Shown: positions 19,315 through 27,515, counted from the stretch's first letter. The stretch: DNA of 64,000 bases from an uncultured Lachnospiraceae bacterium (GCA_910584725.1 CAJUBE010000017.1:1-64000); one strand, 5' to 3'. Program-made: numbers and translations. The notes: generated from the sequence alone by a model not told the origin.

Positions 19315-22266
19315 ATGAGGAAACGCATAAGAAAGCTGATCGGCACGCTGCTCTTAGTGACAGCGATTGTCGTGACACAGATTCCTGTATCAGATGTGGA
19401 GGCGGAGGATTCCTCCGCCGCATCTGATTTTAACATGGATGGAACTACATTAGTGAAGTATAATGGCACGGCTGAGGACGTGTCTCTTTCCAATCAGGTA
19501 AAAAAGATAGCGTCGGAAGCCTTTGCGGGGAATGACCATGTGCGCAGCGTTACGATTGGCGACAGTGTGGAAGTCATCGGCGCGAGGGCTTTTTCCGACT
19601 GCGCCAATCTGGAGAGCGTGACGATTCCCGACAGCGTGGAGACCATTGAAAACGCGGCATTTTCTGACTGTCCTTCTCTGAAAAGGGTTTCGGTCGGGAC
19701 AGGGCTTAAGAGCCTGGGGAACGGTGTTTTCACGGGAGATTACAGCTTGTCATCGGTGGACTTTTCCAGCGATAATCCGTATTTCGTCTGCGATGACGGC
19801 GCGATTTATAACAAAAAGGGATGGGATGTGCTCTATCAGGTGCTTGCGGGCAGAAAAGCGGATTCCTACAGTATGCCGTCCTCAGTGAATAAAATCAGAC
19901 CCTACAGCTTCTGGGGCAATTACAATCTGCAGAGTGTGGATATCAGCGGCAACGTGTCGGAGATCACGGGCTATGCGTTCTCCAACTGTAAGAATTTGAA
20001 AGAGGTCGCCATTCCGTATTCCGTAAACAGCATTGATATGAAGGCATTTGAGGACTGTGTCAGACTTCGGGATATCACGATTCCGATTTCGGTGAGTTCG
20101 ATTCACTCCACGGCCTTTGACGGCTGTACGAAGCTGGAAATTCACGCGGAGGCGGGCTCCTATGCGAAGAGTTTTGCGGATACGCTTGTTTTGGATGATA
20201 TTGATGTGTCCGAGTACGAGGAGGCGCCGATTCCCGGAAGTGTCAGTGAAGACAGTGCGGAGGGAGAGGAAGCGCCGATAGTGGGGCCTGTGGATTATTA
20301 TCACGAGGTAACCCATATGAACGCCATGGAGGCGGAGGAAGACCCCAGCGTAAAGGCAAAATCCCGTATCGTCGGACAGGAAGTCTATGTGCTGGTTGAC
20401 AATGCCAAGGCAACCGTGAATGTGGGCGGCACCGGGGAGATTCTGGGCGGTGAACCCGCGGTGGAGGAACCGGCGCTGGATACGGTTCCCGGCCTTGCGG
20501 GATCGGAGGACGCGAAGGGCGGTTCTTTCCCGAAGTATACGGTGGTAAACGGAGAGACCATAGCGGCGCAGGCTTATTATGATGATGCTATGACTTCTTG
20601 CGAAATACCGGGCGGCATCCGTCGGATCGGGGAATTTGCCTATGCGAGATCAGCGGTGAACGCGGTGAGGATTCCCGATGGCGTTGAGGAAATCGGTTAC
20701 GCGGCTTTTTATCACTGTGACGGATTGACGGACGTTGCCATTCCCGACAGTGTGAAAGAAATCGGTATTTCCGCTTTTGAAAATACGCCGTGGCTTTCCG
20801 GTTGGAAGGCGAACGCGGGCGAGGCGGGAGAGTTTTTGATTGTGGGCGACGGCATACTGCTGGCGTACAGAGGAAAAGGCGGCGCGGTGATTATTCCCGA
20901 TTCTGTGAAGGTGATCGGGCCGGAAGTGTTCAAAGGTCTGACCGGTGTGGAGAGCGTGCAGATTCCTGAGAGCGTTTCTGTGATCGGGGAGGGCGCTTTT
21001 GAAGATTGCGTAAATTTGACATCGTTTAGCGGCGCGGAAGGCGTGCGGCAGATTCGAGACAGAGCGTTTGCGGGCTGTCCGATTCGGACGGTTACCATTC
21101 AGCCATCCGTGGAGCAGATCGGTCTTAGGGCTTTTGACAACGATAAGATAAAGGACGGTGTGGTCTATTTTGCGGGTGACAAGCTCCCGGCCCGTTCTTA
21201 TGAAAATGCGTCCACGAAGCTTTATCGGGATACGTATCGCGGGCAGGCATTTACCGGCACTCGTGTCGCCGTAATTCCGGCGGGGGTAACAGACTTGACG
21301 GGTACCTGTCTGTCAAAGGCGGGCGGCGATTTTATGGGCGTGATCTGCAGAAGACAGGGCGCGGCGGATACGACGGCTTCGTCTGATAACGGCGATGGGC
21401 AGGCGGCTGCAGACACAGCGGCTTCGTCTGATAACAGCAATGCGCGTGCCGCAGCAGATACAGAGGCGGCAGATAACACTGCGGATACAGCGGGCGGCGT
21501 GCTCACGATTTTGTCAAGAAGAGGCGGTGGCCCCGGCCCCGGAGAGACCGTGGAGATAGACGGACGCACTTACACGCTGGAGGCGGGACAGGAAACGCTT
21601 TCCGATGTGGAGCGTGGGAAAACGCAGACTGGCATTACTGTGCAGAATAACAGCTACTCCATACCGCGGGACGGCATTGTGACGGCGGTAATGGAGGGAG
21701 ATGAGGGAAGCTATCGGCTCGATATCGCCGACAGCGAGGAGGCGACGACGAAGATCGGGGATGTGTATAAGTCGATCTACGGCAACAGGCTGCCCCATTC
21801 CCTGCATGGCTATGAGATTGCCATGACGGATACGACCGCCGATGTACCGATCACGGCGCTTGGCAAACAGCGGGTTGAGATTACCATGCCTCTTCCCAGC
21901 GGCGTACTGCAGGAAAATCTTCATGTGGTATGTCTGGATGCGGACGGACAGCTTGAGGAGGTGGACAGCCGTATCGTCTCCTTGGACGGGCAGGACGCGG
22001 TGGCATTTCAGGCGGCGCATTTCTCGGCTTATGGTATTTATAATTACGGCTCAGGTCCTGCCGTAGCGGATGTGAAGGACGGGCAGGCAGTGTTTGTCTC
22101 CCTCGGAAAGAAGGACGCGTCTCCCGACACGGGAGATTACAGCATTCATCCCAAGTATTTCCTCGGCGCAGGACTGTTCTTTGCGGCGATGGCAGTGTTC
22201 TTCTATCAGAAATCGACTGTGGTGAGATGGAAGAGAAGGCTGCGAAGGAGTGGCAGGAGAAAATAA
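19315..22266 (+). CDS. BspA-type leucine-rich-repeat surface protein with SPDTGD sorting signal
   Basis: 983 residues, start supported by GAGGGGGAA 5 nt upstream. The signal peptide is MRKRIRKLIGTLLLVTAI and on. LRR_5 repeats (VTIPDSVETIENAAFSDC type) fill residues about 60-290 and 400-640. An Ala/Asp/Ser-rich linker at about 680-730 contains a short tandem repeat. The C-terminal domain, ending near AAHFSAYGIYNYG, resembles the equivalent domain of the upstream protein (RAEHFSPYTVYVD). The terminus is SPDTGD (936-941), then IHPKYF, a hydrophobic helix and an Arg/Lys-rich tail. It lies 27 nt behind the previous gene and ends in a terminator, so the two are probably co-transcribed and anchored by the same sortase. 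Confidence 0.87.
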   Translation: MRKRIRKLIGTLLLVTAIVVTQIPVSDVEAEDSSAASDFNMDGTTLVKYNGTAEDVSLSNQVKKIASEAFAGNDHVRSVTIGDSVEVIGARAFSDCANLESVTIPDSVETIENAAFSDCPSLKRVSVGTGLKSLGNGVFTGDYSLSSVDFSSDNPYFVCDDGAIYNKKGWDVLYQVLAGRKADSYSMPSSVNKIRPYSFWGNYNLQSVDISGNVSEITGYAFSNCKNLKEVAIPYSVNSIDMKAFEDCVRLRDITIPISVSSIHSTAFDGCTKLEIHAEAGSYAKSFADTLVLDDIDVSEYEEAPIPGSVSEDSAEGEEAPIVGPVDYYHEVTHMNAMEAEEDPSVKAKSRIVGQEVYVLVDNAKATVNVGGTGEILGGEPAVEEPALDTVPGLAGSEDAKGGSFPKYTVVNGETIAAQAYYDDAMTSCEIPGGIRRIGEFAYARSAVNAVRIPDGVEEIGYAAFYHCDGLTDVAIPDSVKEIGISAFENTPWLSGWKANAGEAGEFLIVGDGILLAYRGKGGAVIIPDSVKVIGPEVFKGLTGVESVQIPESVSVIGEGAFEDCVNLTSFSGAEGVRQIRDRAFAGCPIRTVTIQPSVEQIGLRAFDNDKIKDGVVYFAGDKLPARSYENASTKLYRDTYRGQAFTGTRVAVIPAGVTDLTGTCLSKAGGDFMGVICRRQGAADTTASSDNGDGQAAADTAASSDNSNARAAADTEAADNTADTAGGVLTILSRRGGGPGPGETVEIDGRTYTLEAGQETLSDVERGKTQTGITVQNNSYSIPRDGIVTAVMEGDEGSYRLDIADSEEATTKIGDVYKSIYGNRLPHSLHGYEIAMTDTTADVPITALGKQRVEITMPLPSGVLQENLHVVCLDADGQLEEVDSRIVSLDGQDAVAFQAAHFSAYGIYNYGSGPAVADVKDGQAVFVSLGKKDASPDTGDYSIHPKYFLGAGLFFAAMAVFFYQKSTVVRWKRRLRRSGRRK

Positions 22267-22286
22267 AAGAAGCATAGGTTTGTATG

Positions 22287-22325
22287 AAAATCCCAGCATA
22301 TTGTATGTATGACTGGGATTTTTTA
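22287..22325 (+). terminator. Terminator closing the surface-protein locus
   Basis: AAAATCCCAG pairs with CTGGGATTTT around a 16-nt AT-rich loop and runs into a T-tract. The loop begins GCATA and includes TATGTA, resembling the terminator at 24334. Confidence 0.88.
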
Positions 22326-22404
22326 TAAATTTTTATCATGTCATTGGTAACGATATGTAATACCATATTAAGGTTCATTGAAGAAAATTGTCAGTAAAAT
22401 GTGG

Positions 22405-22433
22405 TTGATGAAAATATAGGTATGATTTATAAT
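22405..22433 (+). promoter_or_regulatory. Promoter of the ATPase-nuclease cassette
   Basis: TTGATG (22405-22410), 17 nt, then a consensus TATAAT (22428-22433), in AT-rich DNA about 65 nt upstream of the ATPase start. Confidence 0.6.
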
Positions 22434-22498
22434 AAAAAATACGTTTGTACTATATTTGGAATATCTTAGTAGTGCGAGGATAAAAGGAGTGGTTTTTT

Positions 22499-23833
22499 AT
22501 GAGTCAATTGATTATTAATAGCCTTGGTCCAATAGAGACGTGTGAACTTGAGAGTTCTCAGTTTATGACATTAACAGGATTTCAAGCATCCGGAAAAAGT
22601 ACAATTGCGAAGGCTATTTATTTTTTCAGAACAATAAAAGATGATATTTTAAATCTTGCCAGGGCACAGGCTCTTAATTCCGGTTCTGTTAATGGGTTTG
22701 AAACGGAATTTGATATGGTACAGGGGACAACATTGAAAAAGGGACTGGAAAATTATTTAAGGGAAAAGTTTTTAAGAACTTTTGGATCGTCTTGGGGTAT
22801 GTCGAATAGCATGTATATGCGGTACGACTTTACAGACACATGTTTTGTCAAAGTTTCACTTATTGAGGATTCGCGATTTAATTCGCCAAACTATATATGG
22901 ATAACACTTAGTGAAGATTTAAAAAAATTTTTAAAGGAAAGAGATCATTGTCTTTCGATGACATTGTTAGGAGTGCCGGAAGAGCAGATAAGGAAATTAA
23001 AGACTGAATTATACGAATTATTTGATGATAATTGTTCTGTTGTTTACATTCCGGCAGGTCGAAGTATGATCACGCTGCTTTCGCAGCAGATTAGCTATAT
23101 TTATGCGACTATGGATGATGGACAAAAGCGTTCTTTGGACAGTTGTACGAAAGACTATTTGGAAAGAATTTTACGCTTGAAACCAGAATTTTCAGGAGGT
23201 CTTCAGGGACTGGCATCTTATGCTTCTGGAAAAACCTGTGTATCGCAGAAGTTGATAAAGCAGGCGTTAGAATTGATTGAAAAAATACTTAGGGGTACTT
23301 ACCGATATAGTAATGGGGAAGAACAAATTGTTCTTGAAAATGGAAAATATGTAAAGATTAATTTTTCATCATCCGGACAACAGGAAAGTGTGTGGATTTT
23401 GAATTTATTATTTTATTATTTATTACGACAGAATCCAGTGTTGTTTATCATTGAAGAACCGGAATCACATTTGTTCCCGGAATCACAAAAATACATGACA
23501 GAGTTAATCGCGCTGTTGAGTAATTGTAAACATTCTATCGTGTTAACTACACACAGTCCTTATGTTCTGGGTACATTAAATAATCTTTTGTTTGCAAAAA
23601 CTTTTATTGAAAAAAATAGAGAGAAAGCTGATAAGATTATTCCGATCTCGTTTTGGCTTGATGATTTAAAATTTGGTTCGTGGTTTGTAAAAAATGGAAC
23701 CGTTGAAAATTGTATGGATGAGGAAATTCATATGATTCAAAATGAGAAAATAGATGAAATTTCGAAAGTGATTAATCAGGAGTTTGACAAGCTTTTAGAC
23801 TTACAGGATACAGAAGAAAAGGGGATAAATTGA
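22499..23833 (+). CDS. AAA/ABC-type ATPase of a putative defence cassette
   Basis: 444 residues; AAAGGAG lies 9 nt before the ATG. The Walker A loop is GFQASGKST (27-35). Near the C-terminus are SSSGQQESVWIL (signature-like), LFIIEEPESHLFPES (Walker B with the catalytic Glu pair) and SIVLTTHSPYVLG (switch His). This arrangement is that of the SMC/OLD-like AAA_15/AAA_21 group found in many anti-phage systems and transposon helpers. The middle 200 residues match nothing I recognise. The gene and its partner are markedly AT-rich against both flanks, suggesting horizontal acquisition. The downstream gene encodes a nuclease-like protein, starting 2 nt after the stop. A defence role is inferred from this pairing and not shown. 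Confidence 0.8.
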   Translation: MSQLIINSLGPIETCELESSQFMTLTGFQASGKSTIAKAIYFFRTIKDDILNLARAQALNSGSVNGFETEFDMVQGTTLKKGLENYLREKFLRTFGSSWGMSNSMYMRYDFTDTCFVKVSLIEDSRFNSPNYIWITLSEDLKKFLKERDHCLSMTLLGVPEEQIRKLKTELYELFDDNCSVVYIPAGRSMITLLSQQISYIYATMDDGQKRSLDSCTKDYLERILRLKPEFSGGLQGLASYASGKTCVSQKLIKQALELIEKILRGTYRYSNGEEQIVLENGKYVKINFSSSGQQESVWILNLLFYYLLRQNPVLFIIEEPESHLFPESQKYMTELIALLSNCKHSIVLTTHSPYVLGTLNNLLFAKTFIEKNREKADKIIPISFWLDDLKFGSWFVKNGTVENCMDEEIHMIQNEKIDEISKVINQEFDKLLDLQDTEEKGIN

Positions 23834-23835
23834 TT

Positions 23836-24258
23836 ATGCCGTTACAGAATTTTGAATCATTATGTAATAGAAATGCGTTGCAGATTGTTTCAAAAGATAA
23901 GAGAAACTCCCAATACCATAAGGCTGAGAATCGAAATCGTGCATATGTAACACATTATAGGATTGATGGGGTTGTGATAACGACGGGCAATAGATGTGAT
24001 TTTCTGTTATTAAATGAGGATGTAAAAACGGCTTATTTAATTGAGCTGAAAGGTTCTGATTTAGTAGCCGCTGCAGAGCAGATAGAGGCAACAGAAAAGA
24101 TCTTAAAAAAGGAACTATGTGAGTATAATCTGCAATATAGGATTATTGCAAATAAGTGTAAAACACAGGAAATTCATTCGTCTGCATACAGGAGATATCA
24201 GCTACGGTGGAAAGGACGATTAAAGCAAAAGACAGGGTTTATGGAAGAGGACATATAA
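23836..24258 (+). CDS. Small PD-(D/E)XK nuclease-like protein, partner of the ATPase
   Basis: 140 residues from ATG 23836; a TTG at 23830 is an alternative start overlapping the ATPase stop. The core reads CDFLLLN (Asp55), then YLIELKG (Glu70, Lys72), then a helix with AAAEQIEAT (Gln82). This D...ExK...Q spacing is characteristic of the restriction-endonuclease fold. No other domain is visible. With a length near 140 residues it is essentially a bare nuclease core, likely relying on the ATPase for target choice. It is not an HNH protein (as in Septu PtuB) nor a Toprim protein (as in OLD, Gabija or PARIS partners). The nuclease assignment rests on this motif alone. Confidence 0.65.
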   Translation: MPLQNFESLCNRNALQIVSKDKRNSQYHKAENRNRAYVTHYRIDGVVITTGNRCDFLLLNEDVKTAYLIELKGSDLVAAAEQIEATEKILKKELCEYNLQYRIIANKCKTQEIHSSAYRRYQLRWKGRLKQKTGFMEEDI

Positions 24259-24333
24259 TTAAAATATACTTTGGGGAACGCAATACCAAAAATGCCAATC
24301 ATTTATAAGTTTTGGGAAATGATGCATAAAACG

Positions 24334-24373
24334 ACTCCCGGCATACTATATATGTAAAGCCGGGAGTTTTTTT
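24334..24373 (+). terminator. Terminator closing the cassette, touching the protease start
   Basis: ACTCCCGGC pairs with GCCGGGAGT across a 16-nt loop and is followed by seven or more T. The next start codon (24379) is only 5 nt beyond the T-tract. Confidence 0.88.
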
Positions 24374-24378
24374 GTACG

Positions 24379-25299
24379 ATGGACAGGGTAAAGAGACAGC
24401 TTGGATGCAGTGAAGAGATGCAGTACAGTGTGGGCACGGAGGAAATCTGCGTGGCCGTTTTGGATACAGGGATTGGCGATCATCCGGATTTCGGGAACAG
24501 GGTGGTCGCCTTTCACGATTTTGTGAACGGCAGACAGGCGATGTATGATGACAGCGGGCATGGCACCCATGTGGCGGGATGCGTCGGTGGAAGCGGACGG
24601 CTTTCCCGAGGCCGTTTTTCCGGGATTGCGCCTACCTGCAGGTTATGCGTGGGGAAGGTGCTCGATGAAAAGGGGGAGGGCAGCATAGAGAGCATGTACT
24701 ATGGACTGCTCTGGGTATTGGAGAATAGACTTCGCTATCGGATACGGGTGCTCAATATATCCGTCGGAATCGGGGAGGACGGGGATGCGGCGAGGATGGA
24801 GGAACTGACAGGCCTTTTGGAGACGGTCTGCGAGCAGGGAGTGGTGGTTGTGTGCGCCGCCGGTAATAAGGGACCGGGGGAGGGCACGCTCTCGCCTCTT
24901 GGCATGAGCCGCAGGGTGATCACAGTGGGCTGTCACGAGGGCGGATATTTTGGAAACAGGAGAGATCTGTGTGAGAATTATTCCGGAAGAGGCTGGGATG
25001 CGCTGGCTTACAGAAAACCGGATCTGGTGGCGCCGGGGACGGACATTGTTTCCTGTAATGGGAATCTGCGCAGGGACAGAAGAGGGGGCTATCGGGAGCC
25101 GTACGTGAAAAAGAGCGGCACATCCATGGCAACGCCCATCGTCTCGGGCGCGGCCGCTCTCTATCTGCAAAAATTTCCTTATAGCAGCAGCGAACAGGTG
25201 AAGCGGCAGATGGTCTATACGGCCAGAGATCTGGGGGTGGAGTGGAACAGGCAGGGATGGGGGATGCTGGACATAGAAAATTTATGCAGATATTATTGA
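24379..25299 (+). CDS. Subtilisin-like S8 serine protease, probably intracellular
   Basis: 306 residues without signal peptide or propeptide, as in intracellular subtilisins. The catalytic triad is clear: Asp in VAVLDTGIGDHPDFG, His in DSGHGTHVAG, Ser in KSGTSMATPIVSGAAA, with an oxyanion Asn region at VVVVCAAGNKGPG. The start codon lies immediately after an intrinsic terminator, and no normal ribosome-binding site exists except GGGAG inside the terminator's 3' arm, 12 nt upstream. An internal ATG at 24418 would also keep the whole fold. The gene ends where the gntR promoter begins. Substrate is unknown. Confidence 0.9.
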   Translation: MDRVKRQLGCSEEMQYSVGTEEICVAVLDTGIGDHPDFGNRVVAFHDFVNGRQAMYDDSGHGTHVAGCVGGSGRLSRGRFSGIAPTCRLCVGKVLDEKGEGSIESMYYGLLWVLENRLRYRIRVLNISVGIGEDGDAARMEELTGLLETVCEQGVVVVCAAGNKGPGEGTLSPLGMSRRVITVGCHEGGYFGNRRDLCENYSGRGWDALAYRKPDLVAPGTDIVSCNGNLRRDRRGGYREPYVKKSGTSMATPIVSGAAALYLQKFPYSSSEQVKRQMVYTARDLGVEWNRQGWGMLDIENLCRYY

Positions 25300-25324
25300 C
25301 AGAAGAAAGTATATTGTATACAAT
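25296..25324 (+). promoter_or_regulatory. gntR promoter with overlapping palindromic operator
   Basis: TTGACA (25296-25301), 17 nt, TACAAT (25319-25324). The perfect palindrome ATTGTATACAAT (25313-25324) covers the -10 box, and the symmetry extends imperfectly to GTATA and TTATAC on either side. FadR/FCD-type GntR proteins bind sites with GT and AC half-sites around a central TA, so autorepression by the gene product downstream is likely. Confidence 0.65.
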
Positions 25325-25434
25325 TATACGAGGCGAGAGAAAAACGGGAGTTGTGTATTTGTTTATGTGGCACAGAACCGTTCATGCGCTGTCAAAGAAA
25401 GAAAAAAGGCGGCGGCGCAGGAGTGAGGAATGAA

Positions 25435-26148
25435 ATGACGAACTATGATAAGAAGTACGATGCGAACGACAAGTATTCCCTGCGGGGGCGTGTGTTTCAG
25501 AAGCTGCGGGAGGATATCCTGAGCGGTAAGTACAAGGAGCATGAGGAGTTAAAGGAAGTGGCGATCGGAGAGGAGCTTGGCGTGAGCCGCACACCGGTCA
25601 GGGAGGCGTTCCGGCAGCTCGAGCTGGAAGGACTGATTCGGATTGTTCCCAACAAGGGCGCCTATGTGACGGGTATTACGGCGAAGGATGTGAAAGATAT
25701 CTATATGATCCGATCCCTCTTAGAAGGGCTTTGTGCCCGTCTGGCCACGGAAAAGATATCGAAGGAACAGATGGAGGAGATGGAGGAAAATATTTATCTG
25801 GCGGACTTCCATGAGGAGAAGGGGCATCTGGATCAGATTGCGGAGCTGGACAACCGTTTTCACGATATTCTCTATGAAGCCTGCGACTCCAAGCTTTTGG
25901 AGCATACCCTGAGGGATTTTCACCGCTATGTGCTGCGTGTCAGGCAGAAGACCCTGGCCACCAACACGAGGGGACGGGCTTCCAACGACGAGCACAGACA
26001 GATCATGGAGGCCATCAAGGCGGGGGATGCGGAGCTCGCGGAGAAGCTTGCGAACCAGCATATGATTAACGCCTACGACAATATGGTGAAAAACGGCCTG
26101 AAGGAAATTTACGGGGAAAATATGGACGAGAACGCCAAAGGCGAGTGA
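25435..26148 (+). CDS. GntR family transcriptional regulator, FCD (FadR) subfamily
   Basis: 237 residues from ATG 25435, preceded by AGGAGTGAGGA. The N-terminal winged helix contains VAIGEELGVSRTPVREAFRQLE, a canonical GntR recognition region (about residues 40-65). The C-terminal helical FCD domain carries the metal- or ligand-binding positions in DNRFHDILYEAC, ASNDEHRQIM and LANQHMINAY. FCD regulators usually sense organic acids or sugar acids. The gene sits 161 nt upstream of icd in the same direction, suggesting control of TCA-branch metabolism. The effector is unknown. Confidence 0.85.
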   Translation: MTNYDKKYDANDKYSLRGRVFQKLREDILSGKYKEHEELKEVAIGEELGVSRTPVREAFRQLELEGLIRIVPNKGAYVTGITAKDVKDIYMIRSLLEGLCARLATEKISKEQMEEMEENIYLADFHEEKGHLDQIAELDNRFHDILYEACDSKLLEHTLRDFHRYVLRVRQKTLATNTRGRASNDEHRQIMEAIKAGDAELAEKLANQHMINAYDNMVKNGLKEIYGENMDENAKGE

Positions 26149-26167
26149 GCCGCTGAGAGGAACATAA

Positions 26168-26217
26168 GTAACAATTCAGCCTGGGATTTTGCACTTGCTG
26201 CAAAGTCCGTGGGAACA
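26168..26217 (+). repeat. Conserved leader motif, copy 2 (upstream of icd)
   Basis: GTAACAATTC at 26168-26177, then an 11-nt gap, then the 29-nt block at 26189-26217, which matches 27 of 29 positions of the block at 6520-6548. A hairpin CAGGG...CCCTG follows within 5 nt. The icd start lies 92 nt downstream of the block. Confidence 0.55.
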
Positions 26218-26309
26218 TTACAGGGTTTTGCATTGCCCTGACGGAAAATGTAACAGACGGATAAATTACGACGGCGCGAAACAGGCGGCGGGAAAGGTGA
26301 CGAAAATTC

Positions 26310-27515
26310 ATGGAAAAAATCAAGATGACAACCCCTCTGGTGGAGATGGACGGGGACGAGATGACAAGAATCCTCTGGAAAATGATTAAGGAGGAGCTGC
26401 TGCTTCCCTATATTGAGCTGAAAACCGAATATTACGATCTGGGGCTTGCCTGCCGCAATGAGACTGACGATCAGGTGACCATCGACTCGGCGGAAGCGAC
26501 GAAAAAATACGGTGTTGCCGTGAAATGTGCGACCATCACGCCGAATGCGGCCAGAATGACGGAGTACAATCTGAAAGAAATGTGGAAAAGTCCCAACGGC
26601 ACCATTCGCGCCGCGCTGGACGGCACGGTGTTTCGCGCGCCGATCATTGTGAAGGGGATCGAGCCCTGCGTGAAGAACTGGGAGAAGCCGATCACGCTGG
26701 CGAGACACGCTTACGGCGATGTCTACAAGAATACGGAGATCAAGGTGCCCGGCGCGGGGAAGGCGGAGCTGGTCTTTACAGCCGCGGACGGCACGCAGAT
26801 CAGGGAGACCATTCACGAGTTTGCAGGCCCCGGCATTTTGCAGGGCATCCACAACACGGACAAGTCCATCGCAAGCTTCGCAAAGGCGTGCTTTAACTAT
26901 GCGCTGGATACAAAGCAGGATCTTTGGTTTGCCACGAAGGATACGATTTCAAAGAAGTACGACCACAACTTTAAAGATATTTTTCAGGAGATTTACGACG
27001 CGGAGTATAAAGAGAAGTTTGAGAGCGCGGGCATCGAGTATTTCTACACGCTGATCGACGACGCGGTTGCCCGTGTGATGAAAGCGAAGGGCGGTTTTAT
27101 CTGGGCATGCAAGAACTATGACGGCGATGTGATGAGCGACATGGTTTCCTCCGCCTTCGGTTCTCTTGCCATGATGACCTCCGTCCTCGTCTCTCCCGAC
27201 GGCGTCTACGAGTACGAGGCGGCCCACGGCACGGTGCAGAGACACTATTATAAGCATCTGGCGGGGGAGGAGACTTCCACCAACTCCGTCGCCACCATCT
27301 TCGCATGGACGGGTGCCCTCAGAAAGCGCGGCGAGCTGGACGGCAACAGAGACCTTATGGCTTTTGCGGACAAACTGGAAAAAGCCACGATTCAGACGAT
27401 TGAAGAGGGAAAGATGACGAAGGATCTGGCGCTGATTACCTCCTTAAATGATGTGACAGTGTTAAACAGTGAGAACTTTATCAAAGAGATCAGAAAGACT
27501 CTGGAAACGTTATAA
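26310..27515 (+). CDS. icd: NADP-dependent isocitrate dehydrogenase (homodimeric type)
   Basis: 401 residues, collinear with the IDH subfamily found in eukaryotes and many Clostridia and Bacteroidetes (starts METHIONINE-led KIKMTTPLVEMDGDEMTR). Substrate-binding residues lie in KSPNGTIRAALDGTVFR. The metal and cofactor regions are at KAKGGFIWACKNYDGD and EAAHGTVQRHYY. It converts isocitrate to 2-oxoglutarate with NADPH formation, feeding glutamate synthesis. It follows a GntR regulator and an unusual leader motif, and ends in a terminator shared with the convergent ABC-F gene. Confidence 0.93.
   Translation: MEKIKMTTPLVEMDGDEMTRILWKMIKEELLLPYIELKTEYYDLGLACRNETDDQVTIDSAEATKKYGVAVKCATITPNAARMTEYNLKEMWKSPNGTIRAALDGTVFRAPIIVKGIEPCVKNWEKPITLARHAYGDVYKNTEIKVPGAGKAELVFTAADGTQIRETIHEFAGPGILQGIHNTDKSIASFAKACFNYALDTKQDLWFATKDTISKKYDHNFKDIFQEIYDAEYKEKFESAGIEYFYTLIDDAVARVMKAKGGFIWACKNYDGDVMSDMVSSAFGSLAMMTSVLVSPDGVYEYEAAHGTVQRHYYKHLAGEETSTNSVATIFAWTGALRKRGELDGNRDLMAFADKLEKATIQTIEEGKMTKDLALITSLNDVTVLNSENFIKEIRKTLETL

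Noticed and set aside
22499..24258. Assignment of the ATPase-nuclease pair to Septu, Gabija or PARIS
   Set aside because: The small protein has no HNH or Toprim motif, and the ATPase lacks the nuclease domain of Gabija GajA; only the general ATPase type is shared.
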